Below the pieces are notes generated by a model. That model saw nothing but the letters and a program-made list of their open reading frames with translations. It did not search any database and was not told the origin of the DNA. From Actinoalloteichus_B caeruleus (GTDB lineage Bacteria > Actinomycetota > Actinomycetes > Mycobacteriales > Pseudonocardiaceae), in assembly GCF_000718005.1 (NCBI RefSeq), contig NZ_JODV01000019.1: a DNA stretch of 64,000 bases, one strand, 5' to 3'. Position 1 is the stretch's first letter; each line of letters opens with the position of its first letter. A program made the translations under genes and the position numbers. This document shows, one piece after another, positions 43,592-51,543 of this stretch.

Positions 43592-44188
43592 TCAGGGCGT
43601 CCGAGCCTTCGAGTCATCCGCCAGGAGCTGGTCGGGATCCGGGATGCGGTAGGTGGGAAGTGGCGTGGTGAACCAGCTCCGGTCGACCGCGAGCCCGGTG
43701 CGCAGCTCGACGGCCGCGAAGCTTGAGGCGTTGGGCCACTCGTCATCGAACACGGTGTCCTCGGCCCATGCGGGAACGAGGTCGCCAGCGCCACCCGGCT
43801 CCGCGATGAGGAACGGGTTGAACCAGGACACGACGGCGCCGCCCCGGGCCTCCACCACCCGCCGCGTGCCGGACATGCTCCAGTGCACGCTGAGGAAGAA
43901 ACCCCTCGACGACGCGCGGCGCGCGATCCCGGGCAGACTGCCCGCCCACCCGTTCGGCTCGATCATGACGGTGCGCGACCCTTCGGTGAGCACCTGGACG
44001 TGGAAGTAGGAGCCGAAATCCTCCTGCGGAACCCACGCGTCGTCATGTGTCAGGAGAACAGGCCCCCTTCCGCTGCCACCGTAGGCCGTCACCACCTCGT
44101 CCGCTGAACCGCAGGTGGTTACGGCGAGCGTGAGCACCAGGTCTTCGTCCTGGTCGGCCCAGCGGTACTTCTCGATCAGCTCCCGCAT
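43592..44188 (-). CDS. DUF6461-like protein, putative immunity partner
   Basis: 198 residues, ATG 44188, overlapping the nuclease gene end by 13 bases. Soluble alpha/beta protein with many Trp/Phe: IEKYRWADQDEDLVLTLAVT, SRTVMIEPNGWAGSLPGIAR, GGAVVSWFNPFLIAEPGG, TVFDDEWPNASSFAAVELRT. The WSMSGTRRVVEARGGAVVSW strand pair and the acidic character (AWAEDTVFDDEW) resemble DUF6461, a family often placed after toxin domains. The tail end (LPTYRIPDPD) is short. Family assignment is from memory; the immunity role is inferred from position directly after a nuclease gene. Confidence 0.7.
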   Translation of the reverse strand: MRELIEKYRWADQDEDLVLTLAVTTCGSADEVVTAYGGSGRGPVLLTHDDAWVPQEDFGSYFHVQVLTEGSRTVMIEPNGWAGSLPGIARRASSRGFFLSVHWSMSGTRRVVEARGGAVVSWFNPFLIAEPGGAGDLVPAWAEDTVFDDEWPNASSFAAVELRTGLAVDRSWFTTPLPTYRIPDPDQLLADDSKARTP

Positions 44189-44655
44189 GTCGACTGGTCC
44201 TCCGCGATGTCCCGTCCCTGGTACGGCTCAACCGCGACCCGATGGGGGTTGCTGATGACGACGAGGAAATCGTCTCCAGCCCTTATTCCCTGCCACCGGT
44301 ACGCGGCCGCAGGGGTTCCCCCTTGGCAGTCCTGTTCCCGCGCCGGAACCTCCTCGGTACGGGCACCGATGCCCCCCTGAACCGTCGAGGCGAAGGCGTA
44401 CTCGTCACACGAACCGTCGACATGCTTTTTGACGAAGCCACCACAGGCGACCTTGTAGTTCGCGTGCCGTGACACGCCGCTGCGGGTGAGGACATGGTCT
44501 TTGCCCTCGCTCCAGGCAAGCGAGATATTCCGAGTAATGTGCGGCATCCTCGCCGCATCCATGATGACAACCTTGACCTCCCCACAACGCTTCTGCCTGA
44601 GCACCCGCGTTGTCGTGCACTTCCGCACCATGGATGCCGCGTCGCCGGCAACCAT
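44176..44655 (-). CDS. NucA/NucB-type deoxyribonuclease domain protein
   Basis: 159 residues. VVIMDAARMPHITRNISLAW matches the first conserved strand-helix of NucA/NucB nucleases. GSCDEYAFAST (81-91) is the signature (CDEYPFAST in relatives), followed by the ARTEEVPAREQDCQGG block and GDDFLVVI near the end, so the catalytic domain seems complete. Cys pairs (24, 71, 83, 110) could form disulfides outside the cell. It has no export signal of its own. Its ATG overlaps the stop of a 49-residue membrane ORF as TGATG, so it may be translated by coupling or be the back half of one frameshifted gene. Probably a secreted or membrane-bound DNase with an immunity partner downstream. Confidence 0.82.
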   Translation of the reverse strand: MVAGDAASMVRKCTTTRVLRQKRCGEVKVVIMDAARMPHITRNISLAWSEGKDHVLTRSGVSRHANYKVACGGFVKKHVDGSCDEYAFASTVQGGIGARTEEVPAREQDCQGGTPAAAYRWQGIRAGDDFLVVISNPHRVAVEPYQGRDIAEDQSTCGS

Positions 44656-44804
44656 CACCGCCTCGTCGCCCACCCCGATGACAACTGGTCGCCGATCAGC
44701 GCACCTCGTACGGCGTCCTCCACCTCGTCCACCCCGAAGTAGGCCACCGCGCCTCCGACAAGCAACAGCGGAAGAAGGAAGCCGCCTTTGGCTTTCGTGG
44801 CCAC
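44655..44804 (-). CDS. 49-residue membrane peptide / N-terminal part of the nuclease
   Basis: GTG 44804 has GGGGGGAG four bases upstream. VATKAKGGFLLPLLLVGGAV (then AYFG) is a positive N-terminus plus membrane helix (about 7-24), followed by VDEVEDAVRGALIGDQL. It stops at TGA 44655-44657, sharing one base with the nuclease ATG. Either a small membrane protein coupled to the nuclease, or the signal anchor of a single protein split by a frameshift around 44660-44700. Confidence 0.65.
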   Translation of the reverse strand: MATKAKGGFLLPLLLVGGAVAYFGVDEVEDAVRGALIGDQLSSGWATRR

Positions 44805-45154
44805 CCGGCTCCCCCCTATTGCGCACACCGAGTGCACCTCATAGACAATCCACATAGTACAGGCAAGTACGACAGTAGCCACCAGTCTCCGGGATTCCGT
44901 TTCCCACGACGCGCGGCCACCGGGGAGATCACCACTCCCCACAAGCCGTACGCGCGGCGGGCTCATCGCGGCGGCACCGCACCGCGATCGAATTTCTCCG
45001 GAATCGGATCACGACCAGCGCCGACAGTGGGAGCGAGCGGTTCGGCAGAAGCGCTGCCCGAGCGAGCCCCAGGTAACCCGCCGACCGCCCTCCCGGCACC
45101 GGCTGCCCGTGCTGGCTTGAGTCTCATGCCGCTTGAGACCCGATAGTGGGCACC
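44805..45154. other. Divergent region between the toxin-like operon and the MerR gene
   Basis: The left part is AT-richer near 44840-44870 (TACTAT on the minus strand), probably the operon promoter. The right part holds the MerR promoter and repeat copy 2. No further gene. Confidence 0.55.
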
Positions 45155-45196
45155 GTGAACGAGAACGAGCTGTACTCCATCGGCGACGTGGCGCGC
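45101..45196. repeat. Direct repeat, copy 2: intact MerR promoter and start
   Basis: The counterpart of 43196-43290, about 1.9 kb away in the same orientation. This copy continues into the full MerR gene, so it is the parent. Confidence 0.9.
45117..45147 (+). promoter_or_regulatory. MerR-type promoter with 19-base spacer
   Basis: TTGAGT (45117-45122) and GATAGT (45142-45147) with a 19-base spacer containing GTCTCA, 7 bases, TGAGAC (45121-45139). GTG follows the -10 by 7 bases, so the transcript is probably leaderless. Autoregulation by the MerR protein is inferred. Confidence 0.8.
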
Positions 45197-46198
45197 CGCA
45201 CCGGGCTGAGTGTCAGCGCCGTCCGCTACTACTCCGACGCGGGAATCGTCACCCCGACCGAGCAGACCCCCGCCGGCTACCGGCACTACGACGTCCAGGC
45301 CATCGCGCGCCTGGAGTTCGTGCGCACCCTCCGCGAGCTCGACGCGGGCCTGGACGACATCCGCCGGGTGCTCGCCGGTGAGACGACGCTCCACGACCTC
45401 GCCGCCGCGCACCTGGCCGTGGTCGAGGAGCAGACGCGCCGCTTCCAGGCCAGGCGGGCCGTGCTGCGCAGCATCCTGCGGCAGGACACCCCGGACGGCC
45501 AGGTGGTGCTGATGCACCGGCTCGTCTCGATGTCCGACGAGGACCGGGAACGGCTGCTCGACGAGTTCTGGGCCGAGGTGTCCGAAGGCCTCGACGTCAA
45601 CCCCGCGATGATCGACCGCCTCAGCCAGACGCGGGCGGTCCTGCCGGACGACCCCACCCCCGAGCAGCTGGAAGCGTGGATCGAACTGGCCGACCTGGTG
45701 CGGGACGAGGACTTCCGCGCGGCCGTCCGCAGCCACCTCCGCGAGGAGTACTCGACGGAGGAGGGGCGGATCATGTCCTCCTCGTCGATGCTCGACTCCA
45801 TCGACGAGGGAACCCCGATCATGGCGGAGGCGATGGAGGCCCGCCGGGCCGGGATACCGGTGGACTCGTCCCGGGCCCGGGACATCGCCGACCGGTACTC
45901 GGCCTGGCTCTCCGGGGTGTGCGGCAAACCGGACTGCCCCGAGTTCCGCCAGGAGTCGGCGAAGCAGCTGCGGATTGCCCTGGAGCTGCACGGCACCAGG
46001 AACGCCGAGGCCGATCCCCACTGGGAGTCGCCGTTCACCGGCCCCCACGACCGGTACCTGGACCTGGTGGCCACCATCAACGGGCATCCCACGAGCGACG
46101 AACTCGTCGGCATGATGGCCGACCAGGTGCCCTACGCCTGGCTCGCCGACGCCCTCAGGGCCTCCGCCAGCTCCTCCGAGCCGGGGACGGCTGCCTGA
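45155..46198 (+). CDS. MerR-family regulator with large C-terminal domain
   Basis: 347 residues from GTG 45155. The winged helix-turn-helix is residues 5-72 (LYSIGDVARRTGLSVSAVRY, YSDAGIVTPTEQTPAGYRHY, LRELDAGLDDIRRVLAGE), followed by the dimerisation helix (AVVEEQTRRFQARRAVLRSI). A 210-residue all-helical domain follows (RLVSMSDEDRERLLDEFWAE, WIELADLVRDEDFRAAVRSH, then CGKPDCPEFRQESAKQLRIA). No redox Cys pattern of SoxR or metal pattern of CueR. The ligand is probably organic. It activates its own promoter and perhaps the truncated copy at 43212. Confidence 0.9.
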   Translation: MNENELYSIGDVARRTGLSVSAVRYYSDAGIVTPTEQTPAGYRHYDVQAIARLEFVRTLRELDAGLDDIRRVLAGETTLHDLAAAHLAVVEEQTRRFQARRAVLRSILRQDTPDGQVVLMHRLVSMSDEDRERLLDEFWAEVSEGLDVNPAMIDRLSQTRAVLPDDPTPEQLEAWIELADLVRDEDFRAAVRSHLREEYSTEEGRIMSSSSMLDSIDEGTPIMAEAMEARRAGIPVDSSRARDIADRYSAWLSGVCGKPDCPEFRQESAKQLRIALELHGTRNAEADPHWESPFTGPHDRYLDLVATINGHPTSDELVGMMADQVPYAWLADALRASASSSEPGTAA

Positions 46199-46243
46199 AC
46201 CAGCCCTCCGGTGGACGGGACGGTCGAGGACGCCACGCCGGGT

Positions 46244-46969
46244 TCAGGCGCTGCGCCGGGCGAGGAACACGTACTCCCGGTCAGGGCGGTCGGGGGCGTC
46301 CCGGACGTCCCGCACCTCGAACCCGGTCGCCACCAGGCTCTCCTCGACCTCGTCCCGGGTGCGGAACCGCAGCATCGAGTCGGAGGCGAGGACGGTGTCC
46401 TCGGCCAGGAACCGGTAGACGTGCCGGAAGGACACGAACGGCAGGGCCACCTCGGTCACCTCAACGCGCGCCTCCACCGGCCCCTCCCCGGGCACCTCGC
46501 GGACGACGGGGGTGGCGACGGCCCACTTCTCCCAGGCCCGGCGCTCGGGCCGTCTGGTCTCGAACACCAGGTGACCGCCGGGGCGGAGGGCGGCGCGCGC
46601 CGCGCGCAGGGCGCCGAGCCAGTCGTCGTCTCCGAGGAAGACCTGCGCGACGTTCCCGGTCATCACCGCGAGGTCGGCGTCGACGGCCGGGGCCGCCGTG
46701 GCGTCGCCGTGGACCCAGGTGATCCGTCCCGCCGGGTCCTTCGCGCGGGCGGCCCGCAGCGACTCCGCCGCCGGGTCGACGCCCACGACCTCGTGCCCGC
46801 GCTCGGCGAGCAGGACGGCCAGGGACCCGGTGCCGCAGCCGAGGTCGAGCACCCGGCGGGCACCCAGTTCGTCGACGATGGCGAGGTAGTGGGTCAGGTC
46901 GTCCCGCTCACCGTCGAAGGTGTCGTAGAGGGCGACGAGCCTGGGGTGGGTGAAGATCGCGTCCGGCAT
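46244..46969 (-). CDS. Class I SAM-dependent methyltransferase
   Basis: 241 residues. Motif I VLDLGCGTGSLAVLLAERGH near residue 40, motif II EVVGVDPAAESL, the acidic strand ADLAVMTGNVAQVFLGDDDW and the LRPGGHLVFETRRPE motif. Small stand-alone methyltransferase. Substrate unknown. No SD clearly visible. Confidence 0.9.
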   Translation of the reverse strand: MPDAIFTHPRLVALYDTFDGERDDLTHYLAIVDELGARRVLDLGCGTGSLAVLLAERGHEVVGVDPAAESLRAARAKDPAGRITWVHGDATAAPAVDADLAVMTGNVAQVFLGDDDWLGALRAARAALRPGGHLVFETRRPERRAWEKWAVATPVVREVPGEGPVEARVEVTEVALPFVSFRHVYRFLAEDTVLASDSMLRFRTRDEVEESLVATGFEVRDVRDAPDRPDREYVFLARRSA

Positions 46970-47155
46970 CGGGCGACGCTATCCGCGATGCCCCCGGTTC
47001 GGCCACGGCTTTTCCGGTGCGCCGGGGCCCTCCCGCTCACGACCCGGCACCGAGCGGGTCCTCCTCGCCGGGAGGACGGACCGGAACGGCGTCCCCGGAC
47101 GCGGGCGGGTGGTCCGCCGGGGCACGCCAGGCCCGGCCGGCCGCTGCTCCGAGCC

Positions 47156-47674
47156 TCAGAGCAGTGCCCGGCCGCTCACCCGTCGTTCGAGGTCGAGGAG
47201 GGTGCGTTTCCGTTCCACGCCCCCGGCGTAGCCGGTGAGGCCGCCGGTGGAACCCACCACCCGGTGGCAGGGCACGATGACGCTGATCGGGTTGCGGCCG
47301 TTGGCCAGGCCGACGGCCCGGGACGCGGAGGGGCGACCCATCCTCGCGGCAAGCTCGCCGTAGGAGACCGTCTCCCCGTAGGGGATGGCGCGGAGCTGGG
47401 CCCAGACCTGCTGTTGGAAGGGTGTTCCGTGCGGCGCCAGCGGCAGGTCGAAATCGGTGCGCCGCCCGGCGAAGTACTCCGCCAGCTGCTGGGCGACCAT
47501 GTCGAACCCGGTGTCGTCCCGCGTGCCGAAGGTGTCGCCGTCCGGGCGGTGGCGGTGCTCCTCCATGTAGACGCCGGCCAGCACGCCGTCGGTGGCGACC
47601 AGGGTCAGCGCCCCGATCGGGCTGTCGACGACGGTGTGGGTTCGACGCCCGTCGGGCGTCGCTGCGGTGCTCAT
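47156..47674 (-). CDS. ogt: Methylated-DNA-[protein]-cysteine S-methyltransferase
   Basis: 172 residues from MSTAATPDGR (ATG 47674, preceded by AGGGAGATTTCGAC). Active-site motif NPISVIVPCHRVVGSTGGLT with the acceptor Cys in PCHRV, HTH-like YGETVSYGELAARMGRPSAS, RAVGLANGRN arginine finger. Repairs O6-methylguanine by suicide transfer. Lies 60 bases after the AdaA-AlkA gene on the same strand, forming an alkylation-damage operon. Confidence 0.96.
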   Translation of the reverse strand: MSTAATPDGRRTHTVVDSPIGALTLVATDGVLAGVYMEEHRHRPDGDTFGTRDDTGFDMVAQQLAEYFAGRRTDFDLPLAPHGTPFQQQVWAQLRAIPYGETVSYGELAARMGRPSASRAVGLANGRNPISVIVPCHRVVGSTGGLTGYAGGVERKRTLLDLERRVSGRALL

Positions 47675-47735
47675 GTCGAAATCTCCCTGCGAACGTCGTT
47701 CTCTCACATGGTCCGCCCCGCCGGAGGGGCGCTGC

Positions 47736-49205
47736 TCAGGCGGGTAAGCGGTTCATGAGGTGGCTGGTGGTGGACCACAGGTACTGCACGGCGTAGGCGC
47801 GCCAGGGCCGCCACGCCTCGGCACGGCGGGTCAGCGCCCCGGGCGTGTGCGGCAGCCCCAGTGCCCTGGTCGCGTGCCGGATCCCCAGGTCGGTGGCGAC
47901 GAAGGCATCCGGGTCGCCGAGTGCCCGCATCGCGATCGTCTCCACCGTCCAGTCCCCCAGGCCGGGCAGCGGCCGGAGTTCGGCGCGGGCCCGGTCCCAG
48001 TCCGCTCCCGGGCCGAGGTCGAGGTCTCCCGCCGCCAGCCGGGCGACCAGGGTGGTCAGGGTGGCCCGCCGGGTGCGGGGCAGGGCGAGGCTGTCCGGGT
48101 CGAGACCGGCCAGGGTCCCCGGTTCGGGGAAGAGGTGGGTGAGGCCACCGTCCGGTGCGGCCAGCGGTTCCCCGTGGGCGGCGACCAGCCGGCCGGCGTG
48201 GGTGCGGGCGGCCGCCGTGGAGACCTGCTGGCCGAGGACGGCGCGGACGGCGAACTCCGGCCCGTCCGCCGCGCGGGGAACGCGCCGGCCCGGGCCGGCG
48301 TGGACCAGCGGCGCCAAGGCGGGATCGCCGGTGAGCAGCTCGTCGACCGCGACCGGGTCGGCGTCGAGGTCCAGCAGCCACCGGCACCGGTTGATCGCGG
48401 CGGACAGGTCGCGCAGGTCGGAGAGGGTGAGCCGGCACCCGATGTGGTCGGTCTCCGGTCGCAGGGCCACCACGGCCGGTCCGTGGGGGAGTCGCAGCGC
48501 GCGGCGGAACGCGCCGTCGCGCCACTCCTCGACGCCGGGGACCGCGGTGACCGCGAAGTGCCCGAACAGGCTGTCCGGGGTGAACGGCCGGCGGAACGGC
48601 AACCGCACGGCCAGGGTCCCCGGGGTTCGGGGCGGCGCTCCACCGCGCACCCTCGACCGCAGCTCGGTCGGGGTGAGGCCGAAGACCGCCTGGACGGTGT
48701 CGTTGAACGAGCGGACGCTGGCGAAGCCGGCGGCGAAGGCGACGTCGGCCATCCGCAGGCTGGACGTCTCGATCAGCAGACGCGCGGTCTGCGCCCGCTG
48801 GGCCCTGGCCAGCGCCAGCGGCCCCGCGCCGAGCTCGGCCACCAGTTGCCGCTCCACCTGGCGGGGGCCGTAGCCGAGGCGGGCGGCCAGGCCGGGAACG
48901 CCGTCCCGGTCCACCACCCCGTCAGCGATGAGCCGCATCGCCCTGGCCACCAGGTCCGCCCGTTCGTTCCACTCGGGTGAGCCGGGGCTGGCGTCCGGGC
49001 GGCACCGCTTGCACGCCCGGAACCCCGCCTGCTGCGCCGAGGCGGCGCTGGGGTGGAAGCTCATGTTCTCCGGTTTGGGTGGCACCACGGGGCAGCTGGG
49101 TCGGCAGTAGATGCCGGTGGTGAGCACCGCCGTGTAGAACCACCCGTCGAAGCGGGCGTCCCTGGACCGCACCGCTCGCACGCACCGGTCCCGGTCGAGA
49201 AGCAT
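47736..49205 (-). CDS. Ada regulator / 3-methyladenine glycosylase fusion (AdaA-AlkA)
   Basis: 489 residues. Ada zinc domain at 1-75 (TGIYCRPSCPVVPPKPENMS with GFRACKRCRPD supplying four Cys; the first can accept a methyl group from phosphotriesters). AraC helix-turn-helix about 90-185 (LIETSSLRMADVAFAAGFAS). AlkA N-domain, then HhH-GPD (EFAVRAVLGQQVSTAAARTH, PLPGLGDWTVETIAMRALGD with the catalytic Asp in AFVATDLGIRH). Senses methylation, activates transcription, and removes alkylated bases. This fused form is usual in actinobacteria. Operon with ogt. Confidence 0.95.
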   Translation of the reverse strand: MLLDRDRCVRAVRSRDARFDGWFYTAVLTTGIYCRPSCPVVPPKPENMSFHPSAASAQQAGFRACKRCRPDASPGSPEWNERADLVARAMRLIADGVVDRDGVPGLAARLGYGPRQVERQLVAELGAGPLALARAQRAQTARLLIETSSLRMADVAFAAGFASVRSFNDTVQAVFGLTPTELRSRVRGGAPPRTPGTLAVRLPFRRPFTPDSLFGHFAVTAVPGVEEWRDGAFRRALRLPHGPAVVALRPETDHIGCRLTLSDLRDLSAAINRCRWLLDLDADPVAVDELLTGDPALAPLVHAGPGRRVPRAADGPEFAVRAVLGQQVSTAAARTHAGRLVAAHGEPLAAPDGGLTHLFPEPGTLAGLDPDSLALPRTRRATLTTLVARLAAGDLDLGPGADWDRARAELRPLPGLGDWTVETIAMRALGDPDAFVATDLGIRHATRALGLPHTPGALTRRAEAWRPWRAYAVQYLWSTTSHLMNRLPA

Positions 49206-49302
49206 GCGACCAGCATGCCCCAGTTCAGGGGGCTGCTCTGGCAGGAATCCGACATCACCCTCCGGTGGCCCGCCCCGGTCCCTCCTGGCGCTGGGACGGG
49301 TG

Positions 49303-50247
49303 TCAGACCCGGTCCGGGGCCAGTCGCACCGGCATCCGGCGGGTTCGCACCGCCCGCCGCAGCTCGTGGGCGATCGCGGTGAACTCGGCCTCGCGGCCGG
49401 CGCTGTCCCGGTACACCACCCCGATGCGACGTCCCGGCTTCGGGGAGGCGAACCGGCTGACCCGCAGCTGGTTGCGGCGGGTCTCCAGGCTCACGGCGCT
49501 CGCCGGCAGCAGCGTCACCCCCATGCCCGCCGCCACCAGCTGCACCAGGGTGGTGAGGCTGGTCGCCCTGGCCGCGGTCTCCACGCCGGTGCCCACCTCG
49601 CGGCAGACGTCGAGGGCCTGGTCCCGCAGGCAGTGCCCCTCCTCCAGGAGCAGCACGTCCAGGTCCCGCAGCGCCTGCCGCGAGATCACCTGCCGCTCCG
49701 CCAGCGGGTGGTCCTTCGGGGTGACCAACACGAAGTCCTCCGCGTAGAGGAGGAGTGCGGCCAGGTTGCGGTCGACCACCGGCAGGGCGAGCACGGCGAG
49801 GTCCAGTCGCCCGGTGGTGGCGCCGTCGAGCAACGGCGCGGTCCGCTCCTCGTGGACCTCGATCTCCAGTTCGGGGAAGGCACGGCGGAGGGCCGGCAAC
49901 GCGACGGGCAGCAGGTAGGGGGCGACGGTGGGGATGATGCCCAGCCGCAGCCGGCCGGTGAAGGGACGACCGAAGACCGCGACCTCGGTCACGAGGGCGT
50001 CCATCGCGTCCAGCACGGCCCGGGCACGTGGCACGAGTCGCTCACCGGTCGCGGTGAGCATCACCCGGCGTGTGGTGCGTTCCACAAGGCGCGCGCCCAG
50101 CGCCTCCTCGCAGGCGGCGATCGCAGCCGACAGGGTGGGCTGGGTCACACCCAACGAGGAGGCGGCCGCTCTGAAGTGCAGGAACTCCGCGACGGCGAGG
50201 AACGCCCTGAGCTGTGCCAGGCTCGGCGCGCGCTCACTGATCGGCAT
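49303..50247 (-). CDS. oxyR: OxyR peroxide-sensing LysR regulator
   Basis: 314 residues. N-terminal LysR helix-turn-helix (LRAFLAVAEFLHFRAAASSL, GVTQPTLSAAIAACEEALGA). The regulatory domain contains the redox pair in LLEEGHCLRDQALDVC, matching Cys199 and Cys208 of E. coli OxyR. Diverges from ahpC-ahpD by 95 bases, the classic actinobacterial arrangement. The start ATG sits in the centre of a perfect palindrome. No other LysR gene in the window. Confidence 0.95.
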   Translation of the reverse strand: MPISERAPSLAQLRAFLAVAEFLHFRAAASSLGVTQPTLSAAIAACEEALGARLVERTTRRVMLTATGERLVPRARAVLDAMDALVTEVAVFGRPFTGRLRLGIIPTVAPYLLPVALPALRRAFPELEIEVHEERTAPLLDGATTGRLDLAVLALPVVDRNLAALLLYAEDFVLVTPKDHPLAERQVISRQALRDLDVLLLEEGHCLRDQALDVCREVGTGVETAARATSLTTLVQLVAAGMGVTLLPASAVSLETRRNQLRVSRFASPKPGRRIGVVYRDSAGREAEFTAIAHELRRAVRTRRMPVRLAPDRV

Positions 50248-50259
50248 GGCCGATCAGTG
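50235..50259. promoter_or_regulatory. Palindrome centred on the oxyR start codon
   Basis: Arms CACTGATCGGC (50235-50245) and GCCGATCAGTG (50249-50259) are perfect 11-base inverted repeats around 3 bases; the oxyR ATG overlaps the centre. Could be an operator for OxyR autoregulation or, in RNA, a hairpin holding the start codon. Confidence 0.7.
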
Positions 50260-50341
50260 TAGGTGGCGGAGTCGATTTCCCCTATCAATGCTGGCGGAGC
50301 AAGGTTGGTGGCGCATTCGGAGCAACACGACAGGAGAGAAC

Positions 50342-50893
50342 GTGCTCACCGTTGGCCAGCAGTTTCCCGAGTACGCGCTGACCGCGTGCGTGTCCCTCGA
50401 CGCCGACAAGGCGTTCGAGACGATCGACAACAAGTCGTACCAGGGCAAGTGGCGCGTCGTCTTCTTCTGGCCGAAGGACTTCACCTTCGTCTGCCCGACC
50501 GAGATCGCCACCTTCGGCCGGCTGAACGAGGAGTTCGCCGACCGCGACGCCCAGGTGCTCGGCGTCTCCGTCGACTCGGAGTACGTGCACCACGCGTGGC
50601 GGAAGAACCACGACGACCTGCGGGACCTGCCCTTCCCGATGCTCAGCGACATCAAGCGGGAACTCTCCGAGGCCTGCGGCGTGCTCGGTGGCGACGGTGT
50701 CGCCCAGCGGGCCACCTTCATCGTCGACCCCGACAACGAGATCCAGTTCGTCATGGTGACGGCCGGTTCCGTTGGCCGGAACGTGGAGGAGGTGCTGCGG
50801 GTGCTCGACGCCCTCCAGACCGACGAGCTGTGCCCCTGCAACTGGAACAAGGGTGAGGGCACCCTCGACGCCGCGAAGCTGTTGGACGCCTGA
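50342..50893 (+). CDS. ahpC: Alkyl hydroperoxide reductase AhpC (peroxiredoxin)
   Basis: 183 residues from GTG 50342 with AGGAGAG four bases upstream. Peroxidatic Cys in FTFVCPTEIATFGRL, resolving Cys in ELCPCNW near the C-terminus (typical AhpC, with an extra Cys in the same motif and one at TACVSL). Reduces peroxides, recharged by AhpD. ahpD follows with a 1-base overlap. OxyR-controlled by position. Confidence 0.96.
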   Translation: MLTVGQQFPEYALTACVSLDADKAFETIDNKSYQGKWRVVFFWPKDFTFVCPTEIATFGRLNEEFADRDAQVLGVSVDSEYVHHAWRKNHDDLRDLPFPMLSDIKRELSEACGVLGGDGVAQRATFIVDPDNEIQFVMVTAGSVGRNVEEVLRVLDALQTDELCPCNWNKGEGTLDAAKLLDA

Positions 50894-51429
50894 TGTCACT
50901 GGACGCGTTGAGGAGCGCGCTGCCCGCCTACGCCAAGGACACCAAGCTGAACCTCGGTTCGGTGATCGGCACCTCCACGCTGCCCAAGCAGCGGCTGTGG
51001 GGCACGGTGCTGGCGGTGGCGATCGCCTGCCGCAACGAGCAGGTGCTGCGGGAGCTGGAGTCCGAGGCCAGGGAACACCTGTCCGAGGAGGCGCTGAACG
51101 CCGCGAAGGCGGCCGCCTCGATCATGGCGATGAACAACATTTACTACCGGTCGAAGCACCTGATCGGCGACGCCGAGTACGACAACCTGCCGGCGCGGCT
51201 GCGCATGCAGGTCATCGGCAACCCCGGTGTGGACAAGGTGGACTTCGAGCTGTGGTCGTTGGCGGTCAGCGCCATCACCGGTTGCGGTGTCTGCCTGGAG
51301 TCGCACGAGAAGACGCTGCGGAAGTCGGACCTGCCCCGGGAGACGATCCACGAGGCACTGCGCGTGGCGGCCGTGGTGCACGCCGCCGCCGTGACGCTGG
51401 ACGCGGAGCGGGTGCTGTCCGGGGTGTGA
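50893..51429 (+). CDS. ahpD: Alkyl hydroperoxide reductase AhpD
   Basis: 178 residues. The CxxC active site with nearby His is in AITGCGVCLESHEKTLRKSD. IGDAEYDNLPARLRMQVIGN is the conserved mid-section. It passes electrons to AhpC from lipoamide/dihydrolipoyl systems in mycobacteria. ATG overlaps the ahpC stop. Confidence 0.96.
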   Translation: MSLDALRSALPAYAKDTKLNLGSVIGTSTLPKQRLWGTVLAVAIACRNEQVLRELESEAREHLSEEALNAAKAAASIMAMNNIYYRSKHLIGDAEYDNLPARLRMQVIGNPGVDKVDFELWSLAVSAITGCGVCLESHEKTLRKSDLPRETIHEALRVAAVVHAAAVTLDAERVLSGV

Positions 51430-51543
51430 CCCCCGACCCGCGCCCCGCTCGACCAGGGCCCGGCCCCGCTCCCCCACCGATGGGAAGTGGAGGCCGGGCC
51501 GTCCGCCGCCTGGGCCGAACCAGCTCCCGGCCACCCCCGCCCG

